The translations under genes and the position numbers were made by a program. The notes under the pieces were generated by a model. The model saw only the letters and a list, made by a program, of their open reading frames with translations. It was not told the DNA's origin and did no database searches. From Juglans regia (lineage: Eukaryota > Streptophyta > Magnoliopsida > Fagales > Juglandaceae), in assembly GCF_001411555.2 (NCBI RefSeq), contig NC_049908.1, positions 28,992,724 through 29,056,723 on the forward strand: 64,000 nt of DNA. Direction: 5' to 3'. Positions within the stretch are counted from its first letter, which is position 1. Every line of letters starts with the position of its first letter. Below, piece by piece: positions 34,345 through 48,100 of the stretch.

Positions 34345-36190
34345 ACTTGTTTGAGCAATCGATTTGTTTTTGCATAGTTTTTGGGTAAGTAGTCTGTGAT
34401 TATTTCTTGCTGTCCATAGTTTTTTCTTTCACTTTGGTGTGGTGTGTGTCTGAGCATTCCCATTGTATTGGTTGACATTCAAGTTTGCAAGGATCTGATT
34501 CCATCTGAGAAAGAAACGAGTTACCGACTTAATCACTATTTCCTCTCACATCCTACACCTATAATTTTTTTATAGAGTGTGACATATTTTTCAAAGATTG
34601 TGACGATATTTTTCTATGAAATGTGAAGTAATGACTACGAAAAGAATTTTCCGTTTCCTAAGATGAGCTTTGCTACACAACCTCCACCACACTCCACACT
34701 CCACATTTTTTTAAATTTTTTAAATTTTTAATATTTTTTTTAAATTTTTTTTTGAGTTTATTCTTTTTAAATTATTTTAAATTTTTTATTCATTATTTAT
34801 ATAATAAATATTTAATAAAAGAAAAAAAAATAAAAATTAAAAATAATGTGGAGTGTGGAGGTTGTATGAATAGTAGGATGTTGAGTAAATTTTTTGTTCC
34901 TAAGATATATAGTTCTTTATTATTTACTGTCAACTTGAAAGCAGTTTTGGCCGATAATGTTGAGAAGAATGGTACATCACCCACATAAACTGCAATGTAT
35001 GGAAAGATGACATGTGGCTTCTTTTATTACTAATTTTAATGAACTTTTATATGGTGGGAAAGATGTTAAATGATGAAAGAACAAGTAGTGCAAGACATGA
35101 TGAATACTCAATACAGCTTACTTCATCATGAGTTGTTTAGTTTTCCTTTTTAATTATTTAAATAAAGCTGTCCACTCGATCGAGCTGAAATATATTTCTT
35201 ATAGGTTCTGTTATGTTGGATGGGGTATGTCTTAAGAAGACCTTTTAAATTCCACCATCTTTCAAATTATTCGACATTTATGCCATTTATAGTCATTTAA
35301 TACAAAAATTAATGAGGTGACCCAACATGAACAAAGTTGCCATTTCAAATATGAGTTATTTTATTCATAAGTCTCACAGGCACACCACTTAAAAAATATG
35401 TGATTTTATTATTTTATCTTCATATTTCATATTTCATGAAACATGAGGATAAAAGAATAAATTTACATATTTTTAAGTAGTGTGTAGGAGCGTAAGACTT
35501 ATGTATATAATTTTTCCAGATGGTTTATATATAAAGGAAAAAATATGAAACATAGATAAAACAATACCAAGTGTTGTTCCAGATAGTTTTGAATTTATGA
35601 TTATTTGAGACATGAATGGATAATACGACTCAATAAGAACAACTCTTGCTTCGAAAACTATATTTGTTATATATCCTGCTTAGCTTATATGTAACTATAA
35701 TGTAAGTAGGTGGTGCATGTATTCTCTACTACACGTAATATGGTATAATCAAATGGAGTTCATTCAACACAAGTTATCACAGAAAGAGTGGCATAATAAA
35801 ATGTTTTTTTAGGCCATTCTGTTTATGACCATATTATATCTCTATATTAGTATTACAATTTCTATGCATTTGAGACCAAATTCAGAAAAAGACAATTATC
35901 AAGGACCAACCAGCATTACAAAACACAATTATTCCAAAACGCCACCTTCAACAATGCTTTACATGGAGCATCAACATACACACTAGCCAGGCCTCACTAA
36001 TGAAAGGACTGATTCATGGTATGAACAACAGTAATTGAATAGTACGCGAGATGCATAATGGATTCATTCAAAGCTGGCAAACTGGCAACCTCAAGTATTA
36101 GTATACCACTGGCCAAAACTGCAGGTCGTGTGGAACGCCTGGTGGGAAAATTCAACCATCAATGAACCAGCACAAACATTCAGGCACGAA
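34345..36190. other. Intergenic between convergent TANGLED1 and MAPKKK genes, with a MITE
   Basis: The stretch is non-coding. A MITE-like element at about 34668-34900 has inverted ends (CACACTCCACACTCCACA near the left, TGTGGAGTGTGGAGGTTGT at the right) around an AT-rich middle. The repeat at 4815-5035 is a relative. The rest, 34900-36190, shows no ORF or repeat I could name and must contain the 3' ends of both flanking genes. Confidence 0.55.
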
Positions 36191-39100
36191 TTATCTGTCC
36201 GGGGATGCAAACCTCGTCCGTTCTCTCTGCCGATTTAGAGCTCGATCCTTTGGTGACGATGTTTTCCCTCCCACACCTGCTTGGCGCATCATCTCTGCAA
36301 GGCAGATTTGAAATTATACAATAAAGTATGTAAAACAGACTAGGGTACATCTATTTCAACACAACGCCGACCAGAAATCCAAAGACTTTTGGAACCTTTA
36401 AGCCAAAGTAAAACAAAACAGAACTTAGCGGTGGTATACTGAGGTGAAGATGTTACCCCAAAGGTACAATTTTCTAAAACAATTGAGCAAATTAAATTAA
36501 ACAATGGTGTCACTTTTTTTTTTTTTAAGCAAAGCAATGGTGTCACTGAAAGTGAAGATGATACCCCCAAAAGAAATCAACGAATTGCAAAACTGCAAAT
36601 CATTGGAGGAACAATATTTAGCACATTTGAAATTATACAAAGCAAGGCAGGAAATATTTACCTCGTTTTCTCGCTAGTTCTTGATCAAGCTCTTCCTTCC
36701 ACTTCCTCTGTCTCTCCGAAAAGCTCATACTGTGAGCATATAGAAATTCAGGTTACTCCACATCTAACAGAACATCACACCAAGACATGCTATGGAACCA
36801 CTAACTGAGGAACAAACCTTGGGCTACTTGGTTCTTGCTGATCATCAACTAGACGCTTTTTCCAATCATTGAGTGGAGAAGAACGGATGTCCTGTGAACT
36901 GTGATCACTTGCATTGATATTATTTGACACACACCTGCTATTACTTCCTGGGCTTCCTGTATTAAGAGCATCAACTGCTGGAGATGGAACACCAGTTGAA
37001 CCTTGACTTGGTGACCTACTTTTTGGGGGCAATTTCAAGTACTTTGGGGTAGCCTCATCACATGTGCTCTTGACAAAACTTGGCGAGCAGGTTAACAAAC
37101 TGTTGTTAAACTCTTCATATAGAGGCGTTTGCAGTTTCTTCAGCTCAAGAGCCTAACATGTTGAATTCAAGTTCAACTGTTCAACACGCAATAACAGGTG
37201 CTTGAAAGTGTATAAACACGATTGCTAATTTTGACTCTTCAACTGAAAACAGTACCTTCTCGTCCAAAAAGGCTTGAATTTTTGACTCGGTAAGTTCATC
37301 ATCATCCACAGAAAGTAACTGTCCATGGGAAAAGGAAAAATCTTTGTCCCCCTCGCCAGAAACTCCAGAGCAGCTAGCAGGCTCAGAAATCTGTTCATCG
37401 GTGTCCAAATTTGTACCCCTCTGTTCCAATTCTGGTCTTCCATCCATTTTGCTCCCCCAGTCATTGGAGGGTTCAGAAATGGGGTTAAAACTCTGATTAC
37501 ATCCGAATAAAACGTAAACAACTAAATCTGTGTTTCTCAAGTGCTCATACAAAGTTAACAATGAGGACATAGAAAGCAGTTACCTTGAGGTTCTCAGGAA
37601 TCAAAGAACTGGACTTGATTTCCCCCATGGTAAATTCATCTTTGTCAATCCGACACATGTCATCATCACTGTTATTCAGTCCCCAAATATGTTTATTTTC
37701 TGGTGATTTCACAGGATATTCAGCTGTGCAGCGCAGAATATCCAGATTACAAATATGTGTTGAGTCAGGGCAGGCTGACATTTTACTGGTGACAGTAATT
37801 GCTATCATGTCAAAGAGAGTACTAGCATAATAAAAGACACTATACATAGTTCTAAATTCAAAGGAAATGAAATTACAGAACATACGAGGTTTCCAGGATT
37901 GCGACGCTTGACAGAGAAGGGGTTTCGGAATTTTCCTGATGATGGAAAAAAGGTTATAACGAAAATGGTTCTGAGAAACGTTTGAATAACATGGTATCAT
38001 TGAGCAGTACTGACCATGACAGAAGTATGAAGAGGATGAGATTTGACTTGGTCACCAGTTACAAAAGGATGCTGCTTATAAATAGCACATAAGAACAAAC
38101 CTTAGTGATATATAACAATAGAATGGTCAAATTTGTGGCAATCACCAAAAGCACATGTAAACAGTAAACTGGATAAGTGACCACAGATACTGCAGCCTAC
38201 AATGTTGCAATTATTACCAAGATATGTGAATAAAATTAAAATAACCTGCAGCAATTCAGACGCAGAAGGCCTCAAATTTGGCTCCCTACATTCGATTGTG
38301 CATCACAAAGTATTAGATAAGAAAAAGAAGAAACTCAAATCTGCAGTTGGAGTTTTACCCCTCTCAGTGTAAAGATCACACAAAATTTGCTTGAAATAAT
38401 TTTTGTCAAGAAAAAGAAAGTTTTCAAGTGCAACATAGGTTAAGGACATCTTCAATTCAGACCAAAACTATTTGAATGAGATGGGAAGTTGAAGGCAATC
38501 AGGATGACATACTGTTGCAAGCATTTCAGCAGAAAATCTTTTGCTTCAACAGAGAGATGTTCAGGGATTGGTGGATGAGACTTTGTTTTCCCGATATAGA
38601 AGAGAGCAGCAACCTGAACAAACATGTTGTTAAAACAATGTATGTGAGAACGCCCTCACAAAAATTACTACAATCTAGCAGAATGGATACCTCTTGGTAC
38701 TGTTGACTCCAAGGAGGCTTTCCAGTGGCCATCTCAATTACAGTACATCCAACACTCCATATATCGGCAGAGCTAGAGAGTGTTCTCATACAACATCAGA
38801 AACTTTCAATCGCCATATAAAGAATATAATAGCATGACCCAGACCATATAACTAAGATGACAGAGTTACAGATACAGTAAGCATGACCCAAATAAGATAA
38901 GGGTGCATGCATAAGCTAATACATATTACTCAAATAAAAATACAAAAAAAAAAAACCTCCTTTGTATTGATATAGAGGAGCATGAATGATATAAAGTATC
39001 CAGTTCTGCTAGATGTTAAACTGATGTTAAACTGATATGGTAATAACCATAGGGACGGATAGCTTGGCACCTGGAGATATAGGCATAGTGCAGGGCAGGA

Positions 39101-42100
39101 TGGACGAGATAAGAATTCAAGAGTATACTTTGTTTGAGTGAGGCAAAATCCAGAGGTGGAGTATACTTTGTTTGAGTTAGGCAAAATCCAGAGGTGGAGT
39201 GAGATCTTCGAAGCGTAACAGAAATAGAATAAATAGAAAACCCTATTTTCATTCCCAATCCACTTTCCTTCCATTTTCTCCTAGATCCAAAGGACCAAGG
39301 AAAGTCTAATTTATAACTAATAATAAATGTTCTTCTTCTGCGAGGATGTCTTTAAGCAACCAAATAAGAAAGGATTTTACCAGCCAAATTGAGTTGGTCC
39401 AATAAGCGGAGTACTTATTGTTTGTCGAAGAACGACACATCCTCGCTTTCCAAGGTCTTTCCCTGCTTTCTACCATGGTTTTTGTTATTTTACTTATATA
39501 TATATATATATAAAATAAAATAAAAAAAGATTTTGGTTTGTCAAATCTATACAAGATGGCTATAATGCTCTTTATGAATAATGTAGACTTCTTCTGATCT
39601 CTTACGTATTAGCGACAGAGCAAAGACAGAGAGAGATGAACCATTAAATAAATGGATTCTTGTGAAAGGATATAACCCTGATGTCAATAAATTGTTGAAC
39701 GTAGAGTGTAAACTGTGTTAATCAAATCCTCTCAATGTAGCTATCATGGTGCCTACAGATGTTAGCAATGCTGCATTTACTTAGGATCAGTCAGTTAAAT
39801 CAATCCCCTTAAACTTGAGGATTTTTATCAGCAAGGGATAAGTTTTATTTGTTTAAAGTATATCTAAACCTCTTTTGCATCTTTTATGGGGAGAGCTTTC
39901 CTCTTTACCTTCCTGTGCTTTCTAACTCTTTCAATAAACTGTCAAACTAAAAAATAAAAATGAACATAGGAAAAGGAAAATAAGACTTCCATGATAACTT
40001 GTCACCTGATCTAACAGTGTGAAGGGTGTAATCATGGATTCCATACACACCAGGTGCACGTGTAGTTTTAGCAATAAAAAAGTTCTCACTACCAACTTCG
40101 GGAAATCCCTCTTTTCAAAGCATACGGAAAATAAATTAGCGTGCTGCTAATTATTTAGACAACAATAAGGTTTTGATTGTACTTACAAGCTATGCCCAGT
40201 CTGGAGAATGACTTCAGGAGCCATCCAATATGGAGTACCCTTCATAGACTTGGCACCTGAAACAGTAGCCTACACTAGCGTACATATCTCCAATTAGATA
40301 GTACGAGAAGTACGAGTGTTTCCACAAAATAAAGTGGATATCTAAACGGAAAGTGATGGGAAAGACAGCAGTAGTACCAGCTCAACAACCTGTTTGGATG
40401 CACCAAAATCTGCAAGTTTAATGCACCCTTTATTATCTACAAGAATATTTGCCCCCTGAAATTGAGGAAATAATGAGTCAAGGAAAACAGATACTTTTTC
40501 ACATGTATATCCCAATTAGGGTAAGAAATGGCACCTTAATGTCCCTGTGCATGATTCCATTTTTGTGCAAATACTCCAGCCCTAGTAATAATTGCTTTGT
40601 GTATGTTCTTATAACCTGCTTAAAGATTAGACCATAAAGTTTGCATTTGAAACACCTAATTTTAAGTTTAGTAAGCAAGAACTTACAGCCTCAGGGAAAG
40701 ATCCAAATTTCCCCAGAAGTGAAGATATTGATCCACCAGGCACAAATTCCAACAAAATATTTAAGGTTTCCTCCTCCCTCACTGTACCCAAATATCTCTA
40801 GTAAACCCAAACAAAGCATGCCGTCAGAAGAGTGATAGGATTCATCAATTAAATGCATAAAGCATATTATACTCACAACAATGTTTGGATGAGAGAGATT
40901 TTTTAGAAGCTTCACTTCTTCCTCAAGCTCTCTGATGTGAGCCTACTTATAACATTAAAACTAGTATTCAGTAAATCGATATTAAACAACGAAATAAGGA
41001 GATCAATCATCACAAATCCCAAACTATTCACAAAACAAAAAGACCTCGGAGTTCAAACTATGAACTCCATTTGGCTGCTGAAAAAATTAACTAAGAAAGG
41101 AAACTAGAAAAAAAACAACAACAATGTCAACCACAAAATAATAAATATTGTGTTACATGATGTTGACTTTCAGTTTTCAGACTTGAAATTGTATATTTTT
41201 GTTATTATTTATATTTTTTTACCTCTCTTAACTATTAAAAGAGTAAGGCCCCGTTTGGTTTCACAGATAGTCTCAACCCATCTCATCTCATCTCATCTCA
41301 ACATCCAAACACTATTCAAACACAAACACGTTTCAATTTCAAATTTTTAACTTTTCAATTTTTTCATCTAATCATTATCTAAACATTACAACTTTTTCAA
41401 ACTTCTAAACAAAATACAAAAAACAATTCAACTTTTTCAAATCCCAAAACAAAAATTATATTAAAAAATTATATTCTAATAATATTTTTATTTAACTTTT
41501 TCTATTTCCTTTCCCAAAACCCCATAAAACATCTTAACTCAAACCATTTCACTACTATTCACAGATTTCTCATGTCATCTGTATAACCAAACGAGGCCTA
41601 AGAAGTAAATAGCAATGCTTCTATTTATTAGCATAAATAAAATAAATGCCCCATTTGTCAAGTCCTGTCTTTAGTTTCAAATATTGAAAAGAAAAAGTTC
41701 AATGCAAAAGTAAAATCAACCACCTCCACTTAGTGCAGTTTCACACAACCATTTTGCCTTCAATGATAGAAGTTCGTCATTCTTCAGAATAAATCAATAT
41801 GGAGCATAAAGTTTGAATATGAAACAATCTCACAGCAATTTTACAGAAGAACCAAAACAAAATGCAGTGAATAGGTCAGGAAGAAGCTAATCAAACAGAG
41901 ATCAGTAACAAACAAATATTTATGAATGTTATCTACCGCATTTCGAGGAACCTAAAAGACCAAGGCTACCAATCAGTTGAACCTAATGCAGGTAATCTAA
42001 GTGCCTCCGTTGATGTCTTAAGATCTACAGTCAGTCAGAAATAATAAAATCTAAAAATTTAATTTGATTTCTTTCCCCTCCGTTTTCATGCCAACCAAAC

Positions 42101-45100
42101 AGAAAAGAAATAAGTCGCAAACACCACAGAATTGATGTCAGTCATAATCTTAGCATTGATATTAAAGTCAGGCTGTGCTTTGGCTCCCCCCCACCCCCTG
42201 CCCTGAAAAAAAAAAAGATGGTCTGAGTAGTTCACTCATATCATTATTCCCAAAAGGTGATGGTTATGATGGGTCGGTTTATAGAAATAGTTATTGAATC
42301 AAAGTGCTTTATCTTAGAAAAATGTGGAAGGGGTGGTTTGAGAGTTACTGAGCGTAGCTGGAAAACAGAGAACTCAGTGATGCTGGGGTATTCTTCGATT
42401 TCTTGGCTTGGGAAGGTGCTGGAGGAGAGTCTAAGCAGGGGGAAAAAGGAGGTATATTCAGCGACTCGTGATGGATTTAGTAGCATTATTGCTCAACGTT
42501 GTGCTAATAGGAGAGGGAGATATGTTGAAATATCTGAGTATAATCAGGGGGGGAGAAGGAATATTTTATGTATTCCAGAAGGGGAGAATGGATGGGGTTG
42601 GAGAAAAATGAGGGAGGCACTGTTAGAGAAAAGGAAAGAAGATTTTAATACCGGTGGAATTCATGGAGGGGGCCATCTGAGTGATGGAAGAGGGGGACTG
42701 AAGCCCCATGCGCAGTCGTATAAGGAGGCTCTTTCTTCATCATTTCCGAAAGTTGAGAAGGAGAAGATGGCTGGTGTAGAGGTCTCTGACAGAGGCAAGG
42801 GTATTTGGTGTGGTGGTATGTTGAGCCATACTTTGGGCAGGGATTCTGTGGCATGTCAGGATTCATGGGAGGTGAAACGTAAACTGCTGGAAATGCAGGG
42901 ACAGTTGCGTGCCCTGCAGAGAGATATGGCTGTAATTGTTGCTTTTGTTGGTTCTTTTAAAGAAAATGAGGTGGCTGATAAGACTAAGGGCTTTGTGGAG
43001 AGAAGCTGGCCGAGCAAAGGAGCAGTCTGGCAAAGGAAAAATAAAAAGGAAAAAAGTTGAGTTTGGCGTCGGCACAAACAGACTGATGGGGCTGGGCCAT
43101 CCCAACCAAGGGCCCAGAACAGTGGGTCTCAACCCAGGGCCCATTGTGGTGGGTCTCAACCTAGGGCCCATAGCTGTGGGACTCAGCCCACGACCCATGG
43201 AGGGTCAAAGCCCAGCTCTGGGCCTCAGCCCACGACCCTTAGTGGCGGGTCAAAGCCCAGTACCCGTAATAACGGGTCTGGACCCGATCCGAAGGAAATC
43301 ATGATTCTGAACCCTAGCTCGACATCTACCGAGCTGTTCAATCTCGGATTCGTGCTGGAAAGCTTACCGACGGTGAGGGGTCAGGCCGCGGGGTCACAGA
43401 CGACGCCGATGGAAGCAGTGGGGGCTGCCGGTGAGGTTTCGTCGGAGGTTCGTGCGCAACAGGCTTTGCTAGTCGAAAATCAAGTTTCTTCTCCTATGGA
43501 GAAACAGAGCTCGACGAGGACAGATTCTGGGGTGTTTCTGGCCCCGGCGACAGATTCTGGGATAGGTGAGGTTTCGCCGGAGGTCTGTGCGCAACAGGTT
43601 CTACTAATTGAAAATCGAGTTTCTCCTATGGAGAAACAGAGATCGACGAGGACAGATTCTGGGGTGTTTTTGGCCCCGGCGACAGATTTTGGGATACCAG
43701 AGAAGGGTTTCGAGTTGGCTGAGGTTGAGGATGATTCGGATGATGTTATGCATTCCGTGGAAGACGAACTGTTCATCCCAGAGGTTTGTGGTTTGGAGGA
43801 GTTTTCAGTGGGGACTGAGTTTCAGAATTTTCAGAATAATAAATTGGGAAATCCGATCCCATTAAGTTACTATTTTCCAAATCAAGCATCAGATTGGGTT
43901 ATTCATAAAGCAAAGGAAATTCAACATGTCGTGGGTATTGAGTGTGATGGATATGAGGAGCAATTCATAGCCTTGTTAACTGCTATGGAAGATGAACATC
44001 ACCAAAAAAAGAGGGGGAACACAAAGAAAACTCGAGAATTAAAAAGATTGATGTGGTCAATGAACTCGGAAGCTAGTTCCAGCAGGAATAAGGCAAAGGG
44101 GAAGGGGCTGAATGTTCCCCAATGAAGCCCAAGATAGTATATTGGAATGTCCGAGGTCTAAACGAGGTAGAGAAGCGCCTCCGGGTTAGACGTTTACTCC
44201 GTGAGTGGAAGGCGGACATAGTATGTTTACAGGAAACGAAGTTGAAGATGATTAGTAGGAGGACTATTCGGAGTTTATGGAGCAATATTTATGTAGACTG
44301 GGTATATTTGGCCTCTTTAGGGGCTTCGGGAGGAGTTGTGGTTATGTGGGATAGAAGGGTAGTGGTGAAAGTGGAGGAGTACATAGGGAGATATATGGTT
44401 GCTTGTTCTTTTAAGTGTGTGTCAGATGATTTCTTATGGGCATTTGCAGGTGTGTATGGGCCTAACTTAGATGTTGAAAGAAGTGTATTATGGGATGAGC
44501 TTGCAGGGGTACAGAGTTGGTGGGAGCTGCCTTGGTGTATTGGGGGGGATTTTAATGTGATTAGGTTCCAGAGTGAATGTCTTAGTAGCAGGAGATTGAG
44601 GCCAGCAAGCTTGGAGTTCTCAGAGTGTATCTTTGAATTGAATTTGTTAGATCTTCCGCTAGCAGGAGGTCCAGCCACATGGTCAAATAATCAGACGTGG
44701 TCCCGCTTGGATCGCTTTTTAATTTCACCTGAGTTTGAATGTCATTTCCCGGATGTATGGCAAAAGCGTTTGGCACGTATAACTTCGGATCATTGGCCTA
44801 TTATGCTGGATTGTGGAGGTATTCAGAATGGTAGAAGGTATTTTAAGTTTGAAAACATGTGGTTGAGGTCAGAAGGCTTTGTGGAAAGGGTTAAACAATG
44901 GTGGACTTCGTATCATTTTGAAGGTACAGCCAGTTTCATTTTTGCTAACAAACTGAAAGCCTTAAAAAAGGACTTAAAGGAGTGGAACAAACTATCCTTT
45001 AATAATGTGGAGGAGAACAAATATACAAAGTGGATGGAAATTCAGGAGCTAGAAAGACTGCAAGAAGGGAGGCCACTTAATGAGGAGGAACAAGCTCAGA

Positions 45101-48100
45101 AAACTTTATTGGAGGCTGATCTTGAAAGGATAATCCTACAGAAAGAAATCTCATGGCGTCAAAAATCAAGAGCTCTTTGGTTGAAGGAAGGGGACCGGAG
45201 TACGAAGTTCTTCCATCGAATGGCAAACTCACATAGAAGAAATAACAACATCGAAGTACTGAGAATTGAGGGTGCCGAGCGTAGAGAAGAGGAAGTTATT
45301 CAAGAGCATGTGGTTGTTTTCTTTGAAAAGCTTCTTACTGAGCAGGTGGGCTGGAGGCCTACTTTAGATGGATTGGCTTTTGATACTATTGATCCTGGGG
45401 ATGTTACCAGTTTGGAGAGGGCTTTTGAGGAGGAAGAGGTTTCTGGAGTGATAAGGAAGATGGCAAAAGATAAGGCTCCCGGACCTGATGGGTTCTCTAT
45501 GGGTTTTTTCCAGGAGTGTTGGGACGTGATTAAGGAGGATCTTTTGAAGGTTTTTCAAGAGTTCTTCACAATAGGTAAATTTGAGAAAAGTCTCAACACT
45601 ACTTTTCTTGCATTGATCCCTAAAAAGGTTGGGGCCATTGAGATCACAGACTTTCGGCCTATTAGTTTAGTAAATGGTATTTATAAGATCATTGCAAAAG
45701 TGCTTGCCAATAGATTAAGTGGAGTATTGAAGAAGATTGTTACTCAACCACAGAATGCTTTTGTCAAAGGTAGACAGATCCTGGATGCGGCTTTAATAGC
45801 CAATGAATGTTTTGACAGTAGAGTGAAGGCTGGCAACTCAGGGATTATGTGCAAATTAGATATGGAAAAGGCGTATGATCATGTGAATTGGGATTTTCTT
45901 CTCTATTTACTGGGTAGGTGTGGTTTTGGAGAGAGGTGGAGGTCTTGGATAAGATGGTGTATATCTACGGTACGTTTTTCGGTGTTGATTAATGGCAGCC
46001 CAGAGGGTTTCTTCCCAAGCTCTCGTGGTTTGAGACAAGGGGATCCGTTATCTCCTTTACTTTTTGTCATAGTTATGGAGGCACTAAGTAGGATGATTTC
46101 AGCCACAGTGACTAATGGTTTCATCAGTGGTTTCCAGATTGGATCGCCTAATAGGAGTAGTACAACTATCTCTCATTTGCTGTTTGCAGATGATACGCTC
46201 ATTATGTGCGAGGCTGATCAAGGCCAGTTAAGGACTGTGAAGGCTTTATTGCTGTGTTTTGAAGCAGTGTCTGGTTTAAAAGTGAATTATGATAAATCCG
46301 AGTTGGTACCAATTGGGGAAATTCAGGATATAAGGGAGCTGGCTGATATACTGGATTGTAAGATAGCGTCTCTTCCTATGACTTATCTGGGATTGCCTCT
46401 GGGTATAGTATCGAGGGCACGCACAATTTGGGATACAGTGATTGAAAAGGTAGAGAGAAGACTAGCAGGGTGGAAGAGAATGTATTTGTCTAAAGGGGGC
46501 CGGATCACATTAATCAAAAGTACACTTTCAAACCTACCCACCTATTTCCTATCATTATTCCCTTTACCGGCAAGTGTGGCGGGTCGACTCGAGAAATTAC
46601 AGAGAGAGTTTCTGTGGGGGGGCTTAGGAGAGGAGTTCAAATTCCACCTAGTTAAATGGGAGATGGTATGTCGTCCTATCTCCAATGGAGGTTTGGGTGT
46701 CAGAAATTTGAGGTTGTTTAACCGGGCATTACTTGGCAAATGGTTGTGGCGATATACTAAGGAACCAGAAGCCTTATGGAAGATTATGATCGAGAGTAAA
46801 TATGGTGTTCTAGGGACGGGGTGGTGTACTAGAGAAGTTGGAGGAGCTCATGGAATGGGGCTATGGAAACATATTAGAAGAGGATGGGTAGTCTTCCATC
46901 GTCACACTAGATTGCAATTAGGGACAGGTTCTAAGATCAAATTTTGGAAGGATGCTTTGTGTAATAACAGTGCTCTACAAGATCTGTTTCCATCTCTTTT
47001 CTTGATTGCAAGTTTTAAAGATGCCACAGTGGCGGAGGTTATGGAAGTCTCAGGTGAAAGCATCCATTGGAATATCAACTTCAACCGAGCGGCACAGGAT
47101 TGGGAGTTGGAGAGTATAGTTGATTTTTATAGCCTCCTTTATTCTGTTCGTCCAAATATCCAGCAGGAAGATGGTTTGTGGTGGTGTCCTGCAAAGAATG
47201 GGGTGTTCTCTGTTCGCTCCTTTTATAAGGTTCTCACACAAGTTCCAGAGATACAGTTTCCCTGGAAAAGGCTGTGGCGTCATAAGGCTCCTCCCAAAGC
47301 CTCTTTCTTTGTGTGGGCAGCATCGCTGGGTAAGATTCTCACTACGGATAATCTAAGAAAGAGGAGGATTATTATTGCAGACTGGTGTTGTATGTGTAAA
47401 AGCGGTGGTGAGTCGGTAAATCATTTACTTTTACACTGTGAGATAGCCAGGACTCTTTGGGACGAGGTGTTTAAAAAAATGGAATTAATGTGGGTTATGC
47501 CGCAAACAGTTTTGGAGGTATTGGCTAGCTGGGTTTCGATTCGTGGGGTGAGACAGATCAAAGCAGTTTGGAAGATGATCCCTATCTGTATTGTGTGGTG
47601 TCTATGGCAAGAGCGCAATGAGAGGACATTTGAGGACAAAGAGAGATCTTTAGAGGAGCTTAAACTGTTTTTCTTTAGGACCCTTTGTACTTGGGCCATT
47701 GCAATAGACTTTAATGGCATGGACCTTCATGTTTTCCTAGATTCTAATGCGCCTACATAATTAGGGCATTTTCTCTGTATTTGACATGTGATATATTAAT
47801 AAATTCTTGTTTTACTTATCAAAAAAAAAATATTAAAGTCATCACAATAAACGCAGGAACTTGAAAACAAAACCTGGGCTTTGTCCTTTGAAGCACTTTT
47901 TGCTGCAATCAGAACCTGGAAAAGAATAAGCACAACACAGCTAAATTCAGATCCCAAACCAGAATTATTCAAATCCCAGAAACACCACCAAGTAACCGTT
48001 ACATACTCCAACTTCAGGCACAAAAGTAAGGAACACAATTAGAAGCAACAGGTGTGAGAAGCTGAAACTATTAAAAAACCATTAAAATCGATCAAGAAAA

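Larger units (their letters stand above)
42171..47829 (+). mobile_element. LINE with PUR-like ORF1, inserted antisense in MAPKKK intron 2
   Basis: A perfect 12-bp target-site duplication (ATATTAAAGTCA) at 42159-42170 and 47830-47841 bounds the insertion, and a poly(A) run at about 47820-47830 marks the 3' end. The 5659-bp unit contains ORF1 (42260-44125, one in-frame stop) and an uninterrupted ORF2 (44122-47760). ORF2 lacks the RNase H of the LINE at 15303. The 5' leader is only about 90 bp and carries C- and A-homopolymers. It may be slightly 5'-truncated. It runs opposite to the host gene. Confidence 0.93.
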
